Assembly (NCBI RefSeq): GCF_000759885.1
Contig: NZ_JNAH01000005.1
Span: 1-64,000, forward strand
DNA: 64,000 bases
Source: Prochlorococcus marinus str. GP2
GTDB taxonomy: Bacteria; Cyanobacteriota; Cyanobacteriia; PCC-6307; Cyanobiaceae
Direction: 5' to 3'
Positions 18,558 through 27,927 of the stretch are shown here, one piece after another (the stretch's first letter is position 1; each line of letters starts with the position of its first letter). Under the pieces are notes generated by a model, which was not told the origin of the DNA, did no database searches, and was given only the letters and a program-made list of their open reading frames with translations. The translations under genes and the position numbers were made by a program.

Positions 18558-18616
18558 TCAACAATTTAAGTAAATTTAGATATTTGTTGAGTGCCTAATC
18601 AGAAGATTATTAGGCA
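18558..18616 (+). promoter_or_regulatory. Double-hairpin leader of the DEAD-box helicase gene
   Basis: Two inverted repeats stand back to back before the ATG at 18623. The first is TCAACAA (18558-18564) with TTGTTGA (18584-18590). The second is TGCCTAAT (18592-18599) with ATTAGGCA (18609-18616), an 8-base perfect stem with a 9-base loop. The only purine-rich ribosome-binding candidate (AGG at 18612-18614) lies inside the second stem, 6 bases before the ATG, so folding would hide it. No T run follows, which argues against a plain terminator. Confidence 0.5.
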
Positions 18617-18622
18617 TTTAAA

Positions 18623-20404
18623 ATGGCTTTAAAAAAAGATAGTAACTCTCTTGGTAGTGAGCAGGAAAAGTCTCAGAATCAAGATTCTTCCCCACTAGAG
18701 TTAAAGAACTTAGATAATAAAAAAGAAATTGAATCTCAACTATTGGATGTAACGAAAGGAGATGATAATGAGAATGGATTTATCGATTTTGGGTTTAATC
18801 AATCGATCTTAAACTCATTAATAAATAAAGGATATAAAAATCCAACTCCCATCCAAAAAGCTGCAATTCCCGAACTAATGTTAGGCAGGGATTTACTGGG
18901 CCAAGCACAAACAGGAACAGGAAAGACTGCAGCTTTCGCATTACCATTAATAGAAAAACTTACAGATAATAAAGAATTAAATGCCAAGGTTTTAGTTATG
19001 ACTCCTACAAGAGAATTAGCTACTCAAGTGGCAGAATCTTTTAAAAGTTATAGTTCTGAATCTAGTAATTTTAAGACGGTTGCAATATATGGAGGTACCG
19101 ACTATCGAAATCAAATTTCTGCATTAAAAAGAAAAGTTGACGTAGTAGTTGGTACCCCAGGCCGAATAATGGATCATATAAGGCAGGGGACTTTTAAAAT
19201 TAAAGATATAAATTGTCTTGTGTTAGATGAGGCAGATGAAATGTTAAATATGGGTTTTCTTGAAGATATTGAATGGATAATAGATCAACTTCCTGAAAAT
19301 AAGCAGATGGTATTGTTTTCAGCAACTATGCCTAGTGAGATAAGAAATATAGCAAAAAAATATTTAAATGATCCCGCCGAAATATTAATCAAAAGTGTAA
19401 AAAAAGAAACTCAATTAATTTCGCAAAAATTTCTATATGTACAAAGGCATCATAAGCTAGATGCTTTAAAAAGAATACTAGAACTTAATAACGAGGGAGT
19501 AATTATTTTTGTAAGGACAAAACTACTTACCACTTCAATAGCTGAAGCTTTAGAGAATTCAGGACATACTGTGGCAGTACTTAATGGAGATATACCGCAA
19601 AATCAAAGAGAAAATACTGTAGATAGATTGAAAAAAGGATTTATTAATATCCTTGTTGCAACTGATGTCGCAGCTAGAGGATTAGATGTTGAGAGGATAA
19701 AACTTGTCGTTAATTACGATTTTCCTTTTGATAAGGAAACATATACTCATAGAATTGGAAGAACTGGAAGGGCAGGCAGATCAGGAGAAGCAATTTTATT
19801 TGTTAATCAAAGAGAAAAACATTTTCTAAGAAACTTAGAAAACTCAACAAGAACCAAGATTGAAGAAATTAATATACCAAGTAATAAAATAATAAATGAA
19901 AAAAGGATGGAGAAACTTATAGATAGTGTTAATGAGAGTTCTTTAGCTAAAGATGAAAATGAAGAAAATAAAGCTTTGATTATTGATTTACTAGATAATT
20001 TAAAAGAAAAATACTCTATGGATGACTCAAATATTGCAATGGCGGCGATTAATTTAGTAATAGGTAATAAATCATTTTTTGTTAATGAAGATGATTCTTG
20101 GATTAATAAACAAAATAATACTGATCGAAATAGATCAAATAGAAATAGTAATAATCGTATGAGAAATTCAAATAGAAGAAATAATTATCAAAATGATTCT
20201 TTTGAAACCTACAAATTTAACTTTGGTAAATTTGATGGAGTTAGAGTTGCAAATATTATATCCTCAATTTGTAATTCAACTAATATAAATGGTAGATCCA
20301 TAGGTAAGATACAGATTTTTAATGATTACAGTTTGGTAGATTTACCCAGAGATCTGCATAGAGAAACTAAAAATAAATTAAAAAAAATTAAAGTCAGAAA
20401 CTAG
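18623..20404 (+). CDS. deaD: DEAD-box ATP-dependent RNA helicase
   Basis: The 593-residue protein holds all core motifs: Q motif with PTPIQKAAIPELM, motif I AQTGTGKT (about 95-102), PTRELA, the DEAD box (VLDEADEMLNMGF) near 202, SAT near 233, and the C-terminal ARGLDVERI and HRIGRTGRAGR. The tail carries a CsdA/DbpA-like RNA-binding module (FGKFDGVRVANIISSIC... IGKIQIFNDYSLVDLP). An Asn/Arg-rich linker at about 498-530 precedes it. Such helicases unwind structured RNA in ribosome assembly and mRNA decay and are often cold- or redox-induced in cyanobacteria. The structured leader suggests RNA-level control. DeaD/CsdA naming is by domain order. Confidence 0.92.
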   Translation: MALKKDSNSLGSEQEKSQNQDSSPLELKNLDNKKEIESQLLDVTKGDDNENGFIDFGFNQSILNSLINKGYKNPTPIQKAAIPELMLGRDLLGQAQTGTGKTAAFALPLIEKLTDNKELNAKVLVMTPTRELATQVAESFKSYSSESSNFKTVAIYGGTDYRNQISALKRKVDVVVGTPGRIMDHIRQGTFKIKDINCLVLDEADEMLNMGFLEDIEWIIDQLPENKQMVLFSATMPSEIRNIAKKYLNDPAEILIKSVKKETQLISQKFLYVQRHHKLDALKRILELNNEGVIIFVRTKLLTTSIAEALENSGHTVAVLNGDIPQNQRENTVDRLKKGFINILVATDVAARGLDVERIKLVVNYDFPFDKETYTHRIGRTGRAGRSGEAILFVNQREKHFLRNLENSTRTKIEEINIPSNKIINEKRMEKLIDSVNESSLAKDENEENKALIIDLLDNLKEKYSMDDSNIAMAAINLVIGNKSFFVNEDDSWINKQNNTDRNRSNRNSNNRMRNSNRRNNYQNDSFETYKFNFGKFDGVRVANIISSICNSTNINGRSIGKIQIFNDYSLVDLPRDLHRETKNKLKKIKVRN

Positions 20405-20413
20405 TGATAGATA

Positions 20414-20707
20414 ATGAAAGCTAGCAAATATAATTTCTTTATTTTTGTCAATCTGATAATACTATTCAACTCCTTTAATAGTTATTATTTAGCTCAAACG
20501 AAACAAAATTCAATCATAAAATTATTTTGTCTTCAGAGTGTCAAAGAGGAGATGATGAAAGCAGAAATGGTTTATAGTGAAGAAATTGCAAACGAAACTT
20601 GTGATTGTTACTACGAAGAATTTATGCAAACTGCAAGTCATCAAGATGCAAAAACAAAATGTCAATTAGAAACTAAAGAAAATTTAAATCATAATAAAAG
20701 AATTTAA
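20414..20707 (+). CDS. Small unknown protein with a signal-like N terminus and four cysteines
   Basis: The 97-residue product starts with a hydrophobic stretch (about 7-27, YNFFIFVNLIILFNSF). A soluble part follows with cysteines near 37, 66, 68 and 86, including a CDCYYEEF stretch. The cysteines and export-like start suggest a disulfide-bearing lumenal or periplasmic protein. No family is recognised. It lies 9 bases after the helicase gene and 11 before the ABC exporter, so it is probably translated from the same message. Confidence 0.7.
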   Translation: MKASKYNFFIFVNLIILFNSFNSYYLAQTKQNSIIKLFCLQSVKEEMMKAEMVYSEEIANETCDCYYEEFMQTASHQDAKTKCQLETKENLNHNKRI

Positions 20708-20718
20708 TTGTAAATTTA

Positions 20719-22491
20719 ATGAAGTCTAAGAACAATCAAAATCCAATAATTAGACTTTATTTAAATCTGATTGAGGAGAGAAGGGTACTATTTTTTGCTT
20801 TTCTTAGTTCCATAATTAATAAAATATTAGATTTAGCTCCCCCTGTAATAATTGGTCTTGCAGTGGATATCGTTGTTAAGGAGCAGAATTCATGGATTGC
20901 TGGTTTTGGAATAAAAGAGGTTCCAGCACAATTGATTTTTCTTGCATTTGCTTCAGGAATAGTTTGGTCTGGTGAATCATCCTTTGAATATTTATATTCG
21001 ATTTTATGGAGAAATTTGGCTCAGCTATCGCAACATAAATTAAGAATAAAAGCTTATGAGCATATCCAGGAATTAGATATGGATTTTTTTGAAAATGATA
21101 ATACTGGAAGGCTATTATCTATTTTGAATGATGATATAAATCAACTCGAGAGATTTCTAGACCAAGGGGCTAATCAGATTATTCAGTTATTTATAACTGT
21201 CTTAATAATTGGGGGCACTATGATTTTTGTCGCTCCAAAAATCGCTTTATTTGCCTTCTTTCCTATTCCAATTATATTTTTAGGATCAATTAAGTTTCAA
21301 AGGAAGCTTGCTCCAAAATACAGAGATGTTAGAAATAAAGCTGGATTGTTGGCATCAAGGCTTAATAACAATTTAAGTGGAATTCTAACCATAAAAAGTT
21401 TTACTAAAGAAAAATGGGAACTAAATAGATTAAATAAAGAAAGTCTCGATTATCAAAGAAGTAATAAGGCTGCAATAAAATTCTCTTCTGCTTTTATCCC
21501 TCTTATAAGATTTGCAATTTTATTTGCTTTTATAGCGATTCTATTAATTGGAGGTTTCCAAACTTGGAATAAGACACTTGATGTAGGTACTTATAGTTTT
21601 TTAGTGTTTATTACACAAAGACTATTATGGCCTTTAACTACTTTGGGGCATGTTTTAGATGATTTTCAGAGATCTATGGCTTCAATAGATAGAGTAATTG
21701 ATCTCATAGATACCCCTATAAAAATAAAAGATGGAAAAATAAAAATTGAACCTAAAGATATCAAAGGAGAAATTATTTTTAATAATGTAAATTTTAATTA
21801 TCCTGGACGAGATTTAACTTTAAAAAAAATAAATTTCAAAATTGAAAATAACTCAACATTAGGAATTGTTGGATTAACAGGTTCTGGGAAAAGTACAATA
21901 ATAAAACTACTTCTTAGAATTTATGACAGTAATAATGGGTCAATAACCTTGGATGGGGTTTCTATTAAAGAAATAAATTTGAGGGATTTAAGAAAGTGTA
22001 TCTCTTTAGTAAGTCAAGAAACTTATTTATTTCATGGCAGTGTACAAGAAAATATTGCTTATGGCTCAATCAACCCAAGTCTTAAAGATATTATTAAAGC
22101 TTCAAAGATTGCGGAAGCTCATAAATTTATTGCGCAATTACCAGATGGTTATAAAACTATAGTGGGCGAAAGGGGCCAAAGGCTATCAGGCGGGCAACGT
22201 CAAAGAATTGCCTTGGCGAGAGCTGTTTTAAAGGATGCTCCAATATTAATATTAGATGAAGCTACAGCTTCAGTTGATAATGAAACAGAGGCTTTAATTC
22301 AAAAATCGTTATCTAAAATCACAAAAGAAAGAACAACTATAGTAATAGCTCATAGATTAAGCACTATAAAAAATGCGGATAATATTGTAGTTATTGATAA
22401 AGGTAAAATAGTTGAAAGCGGAAAACATGAAAAACTATTAGATCAGAACAAAATATATGCTGATTTATGGAATGTTCAAGTAGGAATCTAG
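20719..22491 (+). CDS. ABC exporter, fused membrane and ATPase domains
   Basis: This 590-residue half-transporter is of the MsbA/LmrA type. Six transmembrane helices occupy about 1-315, and a nucleotide-binding domain follows from about 350. Walker A is GLTGSGKST (about 385-393), the signature is LSGGQRQRIALARA (about 490-503), and Walker B is ILILDEATASVD; the H-loop lies in VIAHRLSTI. It presumably works as a homodimer exporting a lipid, peptide or drug-like substrate, which the sequence does not reveal. Length and domain order are standard. Confidence 0.93.
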   Translation: MKSKNNQNPIIRLYLNLIEERRVLFFAFLSSIINKILDLAPPVIIGLAVDIVVKEQNSWIAGFGIKEVPAQLIFLAFASGIVWSGESSFEYLYSILWRNLAQLSQHKLRIKAYEHIQELDMDFFENDNTGRLLSILNDDINQLERFLDQGANQIIQLFITVLIIGGTMIFVAPKIALFAFFPIPIIFLGSIKFQRKLAPKYRDVRNKAGLLASRLNNNLSGILTIKSFTKEKWELNRLNKESLDYQRSNKAAIKFSSAFIPLIRFAILFAFIAILLIGGFQTWNKTLDVGTYSFLVFITQRLLWPLTTLGHVLDDFQRSMASIDRVIDLIDTPIKIKDGKIKIEPKDIKGEIIFNNVNFNYPGRDLTLKKINFKIENNSTLGIVGLTGSGKSTIIKLLLRIYDSNNGSITLDGVSIKEINLRDLRKCISLVSQETYLFHGSVQENIAYGSINPSLKDIIKASKIAEAHKFIAQLPDGYKTIVGERGQRLSGGQRQRIALARAVLKDAPILILDEATASVDNETEALIQKSLSKITKERTTIVIAHRLSTIKNADNIVVIDKGKIVESGKHEKLLDQNKIYADLWNVQVGI

Positions 22492-22505
22492 TATGAATTT
22501 CTAAT

Positions 22506-23063
22506 CTATATTAAGAAGTTAAATGATTCAATTACGTTACTAAACATACCGTCAACTTTATTCCACCTTTCTTCATTTGTTCCCACAGCGAAAGTGTAAA
22601 GTGTTCCTCTATCAATTACGACAGTAGCTAATTCATGTCTTGCCTGTTCATTTAAATTTAATTCATACTCTAAATCATAGAAAATATGATTGGATGCCTC
22701 CCTCTTATTGGCATTTATAAGTTTTACCTCTCTACCTGAACCTTCGGGAGCAATGACTTTATCAATTAATGTTTGACCTACTTCACTTGGGCTACCTAAT
22801 TGCTCTAATTGAACCTCTTTATTGACATCAGAAATAACTAAACTTAAGGTCTCATTACTATTTATTAAATCATGATAAATAATTTCAGGTCCTCCATCGA
22901 CTTTTACTCTAGTCCATCCTGTTGGATACAAAAAGGCATATCTACCATCTGGACTTTGATAAGCTTCTAATCCCGCATTCAGTCCGCCACTACAAGCACT
23001 CAGTGTTAAGCACAAAAAAACCAATAATAAATATTTGAAAGGGTTAAATTTAATATTTTTCAT
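22506..23063 (-). CDS. psbP: PsbP-like lipoprotein of photosystem II
   Basis: The 185-residue protein begins with a lipoprotein signal (LLLVFLCLTLSAC, lipid-attachment Cys24) followed by SGGLNA. The mature part has the PsbP fold pattern: YQSPDGRYAFLYPTGWTRVK, then SETLSLVISDVNK-like strands and a C-terminal TFAVGTNEERW. Cyanobacterial PsbP (CyanoP) is a lumenal, membrane-tethered factor that helps photosystem II assembly. It converges with the ABC exporter 14 bases away and is divergent from recR. Confidence 0.9.
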   Translation of the reverse strand: MKNIKFNPFKYLLLVFLCLTLSACSGGLNAGLEAYQSPDGRYAFLYPTGWTRVKVDGGPEIIYHDLINSNETLSLVISDVNKEVQLEQLGSPSEVGQTLIDKVIAPEGSGREVKLINANKREASNHIFYDLEYELNLNEQARHELATVVIDRGTLYTFAVGTNEERWNKVDGMFSNVIESFNFLI

Positions 23064-23166
23064 TTTGTTTGAAATTACTAATTAAAAACATAATAAGACA
23101 TTAAAAGCAAACAATTATGGCAATTCGGAATTTTGCGTCTAAATTATCTCTAGAAATAGTTTAATT

Positions 23167-23766
23167 TTGATTACTTATACCAAACCACTTTCAAAATTAA
23201 TCGGTCATTTTGAGAAATTCCCAGGGATTGGTCCAAGAACAGCGCAACGATTAGCCCTGTTTATTTTAAAACAACCTGAAAGCACAATAAGGGATTTTTC
23301 AAAGGCTCTCTTAGAAGCACATAGTAATGTTGGCCGTTGCAAAAAATGTTTCAATTTGACTTCAGAAGATGAATGCGAAATTTGTAGAAATACTGAAAGA
23401 AATCAAAAATTAATCTGTGTAGTAGCAGAAACTAAAGATTTGCTTGCTTTGGAGCGCGCCAGAGAATTTAAAGGTGTTTACCATGTTATTGGTGGTTTAA
23501 TATCCCCAATGGATTCTGTTGGCCCCGAACTCTTAGAAATAAGAAGCTTGGTAGAAAGAGTTAGTAAGTCTGAAATAGATGAGATCATATTGGCATTGAC
23601 CCCAAGTGTTGAGGGAGATACAACAAGTCTTTATATTGGGAAATTGTTAGCCCCTTTTACTAAAGTTACGAGGATTGCATATGGGCTCCCAATGGGCAGT
23701 GAACTTGAATATGTGGATGAAGTTACACTCGCAAGGGCCTTAGAAGGCAGAACAAAACTAAATTAG
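23167..23766 (+). CDS. recR: Recombination protein RecR
   Basis: The 199-residue protein has a helix-hairpin-helix ([17 protein letters not shown]), a C4 zinc finger (Cys58, 61, 70, 73) and a TOPRIM domain with [12 protein letters not shown] and [14 protein letters not shown]. RecR acts with RecO/RecF in gap repair by loading RecA. The start is TTG at 23167, since the conserved N-terminal TKPLSKLI begins right there and no ATG precedes it in frame nearby. lipA begins 3 bases downstream. Confidence 0.96.
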   Translation: MITYTKPLSKLIGHFEKFPGIGPRTAQRLALFILKQPESTIRDFSKALLEAHSNVGRCKKCFNLTSEDECEICRNTERNQKLICVVAETKDLLALERAREFKGVYHVIGGLISPMDSVGPELLEIRSLVERVSKSEIDEIILALTPSVEGDTTSLYIGKLLAPFTKVTRIAYGLPMGSELEYVDEVTLARALEGRTKLN

Positions 23767-23769
23767 ATA

Positions 23770-24669
23770 ATGAGAGACAATAATCTTATCAAGAAAGAAA
23801 AAATCTTAAGACTTCCTTCTTGGATTAAATTTCCTATCAGTAAAGCTTCCGAATTCGAAAAAATACAAACACTCATCAAAAAATCAAATATTCATACTAT
23901 TTGTGAAGAAGCAAGATGCCCAAATAGAGCAGAATGTTATGCCTCAGGAACAGCCACCTTCTTACTGGGTGGATCGATATGTTCTCGTTCATGTGCTTTT
24001 TGTCAGGTAAATAAAGGTAGACCTAGTTCTATCAATATTGATGAATTTACTCAAGTAGCTGAAGCTGTGAAAGTACTAAATTTGAAATATGTTGTTTTGA
24101 CATCTGTAGCTAGAGACGATCTCCCTGATCATGGTGCAAATTTATTTATTTCTACAATTGATGAGATTAGAAAAATTGATTCAACAATTAAAATTGAAGT
24201 TTTAACTCCTGATTTATGGGGTGGAGGCAAAAATCTTGATGAAACAAATAACCTTCAGATAGAGAGATTGAAGATGATTTTAGAAAAAGATCCAATATGC
24301 TTTAACCATAATCTTGAAACTGTTGAAAGACTGCAAAAAGAAGTTAGGAGGGGTGCAAATTACAAAAAATCCCTTAGGTTACTAAAAAAGGCAAAGGATA
24401 TTGCTCCTCATATTCAAACTAAATCAGGAATTATGTTAGGACTTGGGGAAACATTGGATGAAATAAAAAATACAATTTATGATCTTAAAAAAATAGATTG
24501 TGATCAAATTACAATTGGCCAATATTTAAGGCCCTCATTCGATCATTTGGCAGTTAAGAAATATTGGGATCCATCAGAGTTTGAATATTTATATCGCTTC
24601 TCTAAGGAATTAGGATTCAAAAGAGTATCTTCTGGCCCTTTAGTTAGAAGTAGTTATCACGCGGGTTAA
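23770..24669 (+). CDS. lipA: Lipoyl synthase
   Basis: This 299-residue radical-SAM enzyme inserts two sulfurs into octanoyl groups on lipoyl domains. Both iron-sulfur cluster sites are visible: the auxiliary cluster cysteines 45, 50 and 56 (CEEARCPNRAEC) and the radical-SAM CX3CX2C cysteines 71, 75 and 78 (CSRSCAFC). The C-terminal RSSYHAG carries the conserved Ser ligand. It follows recR by 3 bases. Its stop overlaps the convergent gene's stop through the palindrome TTAA (24666-24669). Cyanobacteria often have two lipA genes, and this may be one of two. Confidence 0.95.
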   Translation: MRDNNLIKKEKILRLPSWIKFPISKASEFEKIQTLIKKSNIHTICEEARCPNRAECYASGTATFLLGGSICSRSCAFCQVNKGRPSSINIDEFTQVAEAVKVLNLKYVVLTSVARDDLPDHGANLFISTIDEIRKIDSTIKIEVLTPDLWGGGKNLDETNNLQIERLKMILEKDPICFNHNLETVERLQKEVRRGANYKKSLRLLKKAKDIAPHIQTKSGIMLGLGETLDEIKNTIYDLKKIDCDQITIGQYLRPSFDHLAVKKYWDPSEFEYLYRFSKELGFKRVSSGPLVRSSYHAG

Positions 24670-25166
24670 CTTTCTTCAATTAAAGAGAGTTTCTTTTCTA
24701 GTCTTTTCAATATTGAAATACATTCCCCGTTCATAAGTGTACCTGCACCTCCCCAAACCAATCTTAATAAAAGATCTACTGGGCTAGAACCAACTTCTTT
24801 GACAATTTTGAATCCTATTAATTTGAAATATCTTACAAGTTTTTTACTATATCCTTCACTATCAAAAATAGCTAAAAGTCTTACTTTGTTGCTTGATTTT
24901 TTTTCAATTGCCCAAGCCATAGTTGTTGCCCATATTAATTCCGAAACAAAAGCAGGAGCTTTATTAAGGATTCTTAATGTATCAAGCTGAATACCTTGTT
25001 TATTTAAATAAGTCCAACCTTTCATTTCGGCCCAAATCTTAATTACGTTATCTTTCTGTTCTGCAATCACGATTCTAAAGAAACATAATCCGATAGTTTC
25101 TCTAACTTGAATTTTAATTAATAATCCAATGGATCCAGCAAATTTTTCTAATTCTTCAACTTTCAT
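24666..25166 (-). CDS. Unknown conserved-looking cytoplasmic protein
   Basis: The 166-residue protein has no signal peptide or membrane helix and no catalytic motif that can be named. It has mixed alpha/beta content (FFRIVIAEQKDNVIKIWAEM, KVRLLAIFDSEGYSKKLVRY, WGGAGTLMNGE). The central part vaguely suggests an acyltransferase-like or regulatory fold, but this is not reliable. It is the last gene of the lysA-cdaA-uppS-bioB-trhO unit, 11 bases after trhO. It shares 4 bases with the end of lipA on the other strand. Confidence 0.75.
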   Translation of the reverse strand: MKVEELEKFAGSIGLLIKIQVRETIGLCFFRIVIAEQKDNVIKIWAEMKGWTYLNKQGIQLDTLRILNKAPAFVSELIWATTMAWAIEKKSSNKVRLLAIFDSEGYSKKLVRYFKLIGFKIVKEVGSSPVDLLLRLVWGGAGTLMNGECISILKRLEKKLSLIEES

Positions 25167-25177
25167 GATTTTGAAAA

Positions 25178-26110
25178 TTAGTCCTTATAGATTTTATTAT
25201 TTTCCACTTTTGATCTATCGATTTGTTTTTGTCTTTCTTCAAACCTTTTCCTATCGTCATCACTGAATTGATCTATGCATAAATGACATTGAATACCTTC
25301 TCTATATTCTTTTCTTTTTTGATCTTGAATTGAAACTGGCATTCCACATGCATGACAAATGGAGTAGGAGCCTTTTTCTAATTGTTGATCTAAAGCAACT
25401 CTTTTATCAAAAACAAAACATTCACCTTCAAATAAGTTTTCTTCTTCTGATATATCATCAAGGTATTGAAGGATGCCCCCTTTTAGGTGATAAATATTTT
25501 TATAACCTTTTTTTTTCAGCAAACTTGTAGCTTTTTCACATCTGATACCTCCGGTACAAAACATTGCTATATTTGCAGAATCTTTATTTTCTAAATGACT
25601 ATCTAAATGATCATCTACCCATCTGGGGAATTCGCTAAAATTTCTCGTATTTGGGTTTATGGAATTCTGAAATGTTCCTATAGAAACCTCATAATGATTT
25701 CTAGTATCAATGACTATTGTATTTTGGTTTTTAATTAACTCATTCCAATTAGCTTTGTCAATATAAGTACCATTATCTTGTGCAGGGTTTATTTCATCAA
25801 TACCCATGGTAACTATTTCTTTCTTGATTTTTATTTTTAATTTTTTGAAGACTTTCTTTTTTGAAAAGTTTACTTTTATATTCAAATTTCTATTATCTGT
25901 ATATTTGTTAAGTAAGTTGATAACAATATCGATTAGATCTTCATCAGCACAAATAGTTCCATTAATACCCTCACTAGCAAAAATTAATAAACCTGAAAGA
26001 TCGTTTTCATTTTCGATTTCTAATAATTTTTTTTTGAGATCAAAAATTAAGTTTTCTTGAAATGGGAAGAAAGAATAAAGTGAAACTATTTTATAATTTT
26101 TGCCTTTCAT
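25178..26110 (-). CDS. trhO: Rhodanese-like tRNA uridine hydroxylase
   Basis: This 310-residue protein matches the YceA/TrhO family, which makes 5-hydroxyuridine at position 34 of some tRNAs. An N-terminal ferredoxin-like domain (about 1-100) precedes a rhodanese domain (about 115-230) with active-site loop [13 protein letters not shown]. The C terminus carries a cysteine cluster (CHACGMPVS and CHLC), probably metal-binding. Its start overlaps the end of bioB by 4 bases. Length is normal. The function is inferred from the family. Confidence 0.9.
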   Translation of the reverse strand: MKGKNYKIVSLYSFFPFQENLIFDLKKKLLEIENENDLSGLLIFASEGINGTICADEDLIDIVINLLNKYTDNRNLNIKVNFSKKKVFKKLKIKIKKEIVTMGIDEINPAQDNGTYIDKANWNELIKNQNTIVIDTRNHYEVSIGTFQNSINPNTRNFSEFPRWVDDHLDSHLENKDSANIAMFCTGGIRCEKATSLLKKKGYKNIYHLKGGILQYLDDISEEENLFEGECFVFDKRVALDQQLEKGSYSICHACGMPVSIQDQKRKEYREGIQCHLCIDQFSDDDRKRFEERQKQIDRSKVENNKIYKD

Positions 26111-27114
26111 AAAGAGGATAATGTTTTCTCACAAGTTTCAAAATTTTTATTAAATGATACTCCAACTTCTTGAAGAAGTTTTCTGTCCGATTGAAAAGAT
26201 GGATTTGAAGTTGTGAGTAACTCATCTCCGTAAAAAATTGAATTTGCACCGCATTGAAAACATAAAATTTGAGCTTCTTTTGAGAGCTTTTCTCTTCCTG
26301 CACTTAATCTTATTTTACTTTTAGGCATAAGAATTCTGGCTGTAGCTATCATTCTTATCATCTCAATAGAATCAATCGCTTTATTATTTTCTAAACCAGT
26401 ACCTTCTATAGCAACTAATGAATTTATAGGAACACTTTCAGGGTGTGGATTCATGTTCGACAGCACTTCTAAAAGAGATGCTCTATCTCCATTGGTTTCA
26501 CCCAAACCTATTATTCCTCCACAACAAACATTTATTCCTGCATTTCTTACTCTTTTGATGGTATCTAATCTGTCTTGATAAGTTCTAGTGGTAATAATAT
26601 TTTTATAATGTTCAGGGCTAGTATCAAGGTTGTGATTGTAGGCTGTTAAACCAGCTTCAGCTAGTCTAGATGCCTGTTCTTCAGTTAGCATTCCTGCAGT
26701 TACGCATGCTTCCATTCCAAGGTCTCTTACCCCTTTGACCATCTTCAACATTGAGTTAAATGATTCCCCGTCTCTGATTTCTCTCCAAGCCCACCCCATG
26801 CAGAATCTATCAGCGCCCTCTTTTTTTGCGATTTTAGCTCTTTCTAGAACTTCTTTGACTTCAAATTGTGGATGACTTTTGATTTGGCTGGCACTATAAA
26901 TCGATTGGCTGCAGTATGAGCAATCTTCTTGGCAACCGCCAGTTTTCACACTATAAAGTGATGCAAGTTGTACACTATAAACATTGAATTCTCTGTGAAT
27001 TTTTTGCGATTCCCACATTAGATCTATCAAAGGCATTTTTAATATTTCCGAAATTTCTTCTTTTTGCCAATCAAATCTAATTTCGCTAGACATATTAATC
27101 TTCGATTTAATCAT
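26107..27114 (-). CDS. bioB: Biotin synthase
   Basis: This 335-residue radical-SAM enzyme converts dethiobiotin to biotin. The CX3CX2C cluster is Cys61, 65 and 68 ([13 protein letters not shown]). Further family motifs are [33 protein letters not shown] and [10 protein letters not shown] with the cluster-ligand Arg. Full length. It lies 6 bases after uppS and overlaps trhO by 4 bases, so translation of the two is probably coupled. Confidence 0.96.
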   Translation of the reverse strand: MIKSKINMSSEIRFDWQKEEISEILKMPLIDLMWESQKIHREFNVYSVQLASLYSVKTGGCQEDCSYCSQSIYSASQIKSHPQFEVKEVLERAKIAKKEGADRFCMGWAWREIRDGESFNSMLKMVKGVRDLGMEACVTAGMLTEEQASRLAEAGLTAYNHNLDTSPEHYKNIITTRTYQDRLDTIKRVRNAGINVCCGGIIGLGETNGDRASLLEVLSNMNPHPESVPINSLVAIEGTGLENNKAIDSIEMIRMIATARILMPKSKIRLSAGREKLSKEAQILCFQCGANSIFYGDELLTTSNPSFQSDRKLLQEVGVSFNKNFETCEKTLSSL

Positions 27115-27120
27115 ATTTAT

Positions 27121-27924
27121 TTAGGAAGAGCAGTAAGAACCTTTAAAAGATTTATTTGGTAATGATTCTATACCGCCGAAACGTCGATTTCTTGATTGGT
27201 AATCAATTATTGCTTTAAGAAATTCGTTCTCATTAAAATCAGGCCATAGGACTTCAGATATATAAATTTCAGAATAAGCTAATTGCCATAAAAGAAAATT
27301 ACTTATTCTTTTTTCTCCGCTAGTTCTAATCAATAATTCAGGGTCCTTGATCCCCTGGGTTAGGAGTTCTGAATTAAATAATTCTTCATTAACTTCATTG
27401 GGCTTTATCTCGCCAGAAATAGATTTTATTGCTAACTTTTTAGCAACTTTTACTATTTCTTGTCTACCACCATAATTTACACAAACATTTAATGCAAAAT
27501 CTTCATTATCTTTAGTGAGATCTTCAGACCTATTAAGTACTGTTTTTAAAGAATCTGGGAAAGGGGTTAAATCACCTATAAATTTTATTTTAATTGATTC
27601 TTGATGGATCTCTTCAATTTCATTTCTCAAAACTTCGCCAAATAGATTTATTAGGAATTCAACTTCTTTTTTGGGTCTCGACCAATTTTCAGTTGAAAAA
27701 GCATAAACAGTAAGTACTTTACAACCTAATTTCTTTGATGATTTGATAATTTCCTTTAATACAGTTACTCCTTTGTTATGTCCAAACGTTCGAGGCAACC
27801 CTTTTTTTGTGGCCCATCTCCCGTTTCCATCCATAATTATTGCTACATGTTCTGGGATTTTTTTCTTATCTATTAGCTTGGATAAGTCGTTTTTTTTCTT
27901 ATCGATTACTTTTTCCAAACTCAT
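27121..27924 (-). CDS. uppS: Isoprenyl transferase (undecaprenyl diphosphate synthase type)
   Basis: This 267-residue cis-prenyltransferase makes the polyprenyl diphosphate carrier for peptidoglycan and other glycans. The signature IIMDGNGRWATKKG includes the catalytic Asp32, and the TFGHNKG, VYAFSTENWSRP, VNYGGRQEI and LIRTSGEKRISNFLLWQ motifs follow. The gene starts 3 bases after cdaA. Length is typical of UppS. Chain length of the product cannot be seen directly. Confidence 0.95.
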   Translation of the reverse strand: MSLEKVIDKKKNDLSKLIDKKKIPEHVAIIMDGNGRWATKKGLPRTFGHNKGVTVLKEIIKSSKKLGCKVLTVYAFSTENWSRPKKEVEFLINLFGEVLRNEIEEIHQESIKIKFIGDLTPFPDSLKTVLNRSEDLTKDNEDFALNVCVNYGGRQEIVKVAKKLAIKSISGEIKPNEVNEELFNSELLTQGIKDPELLIRTSGEKRISNFLLWQLAYSEIYISEVLWPDFNENEFLKAIIDYQSRNRRFGGIESLPNKSFKGSYCSS

Positions 27925-27927
27925 TGT

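Noticed and set aside
20096-20220. Asn/Arg-rich stretch in the DEAD-box helicase as a repeat expansion or prion-like domain
   Set aside because: Low-complexity linkers are usual in this helicase class, and A+T-rich codons favour Asn and Arg (AGA), so composition alone explains it.
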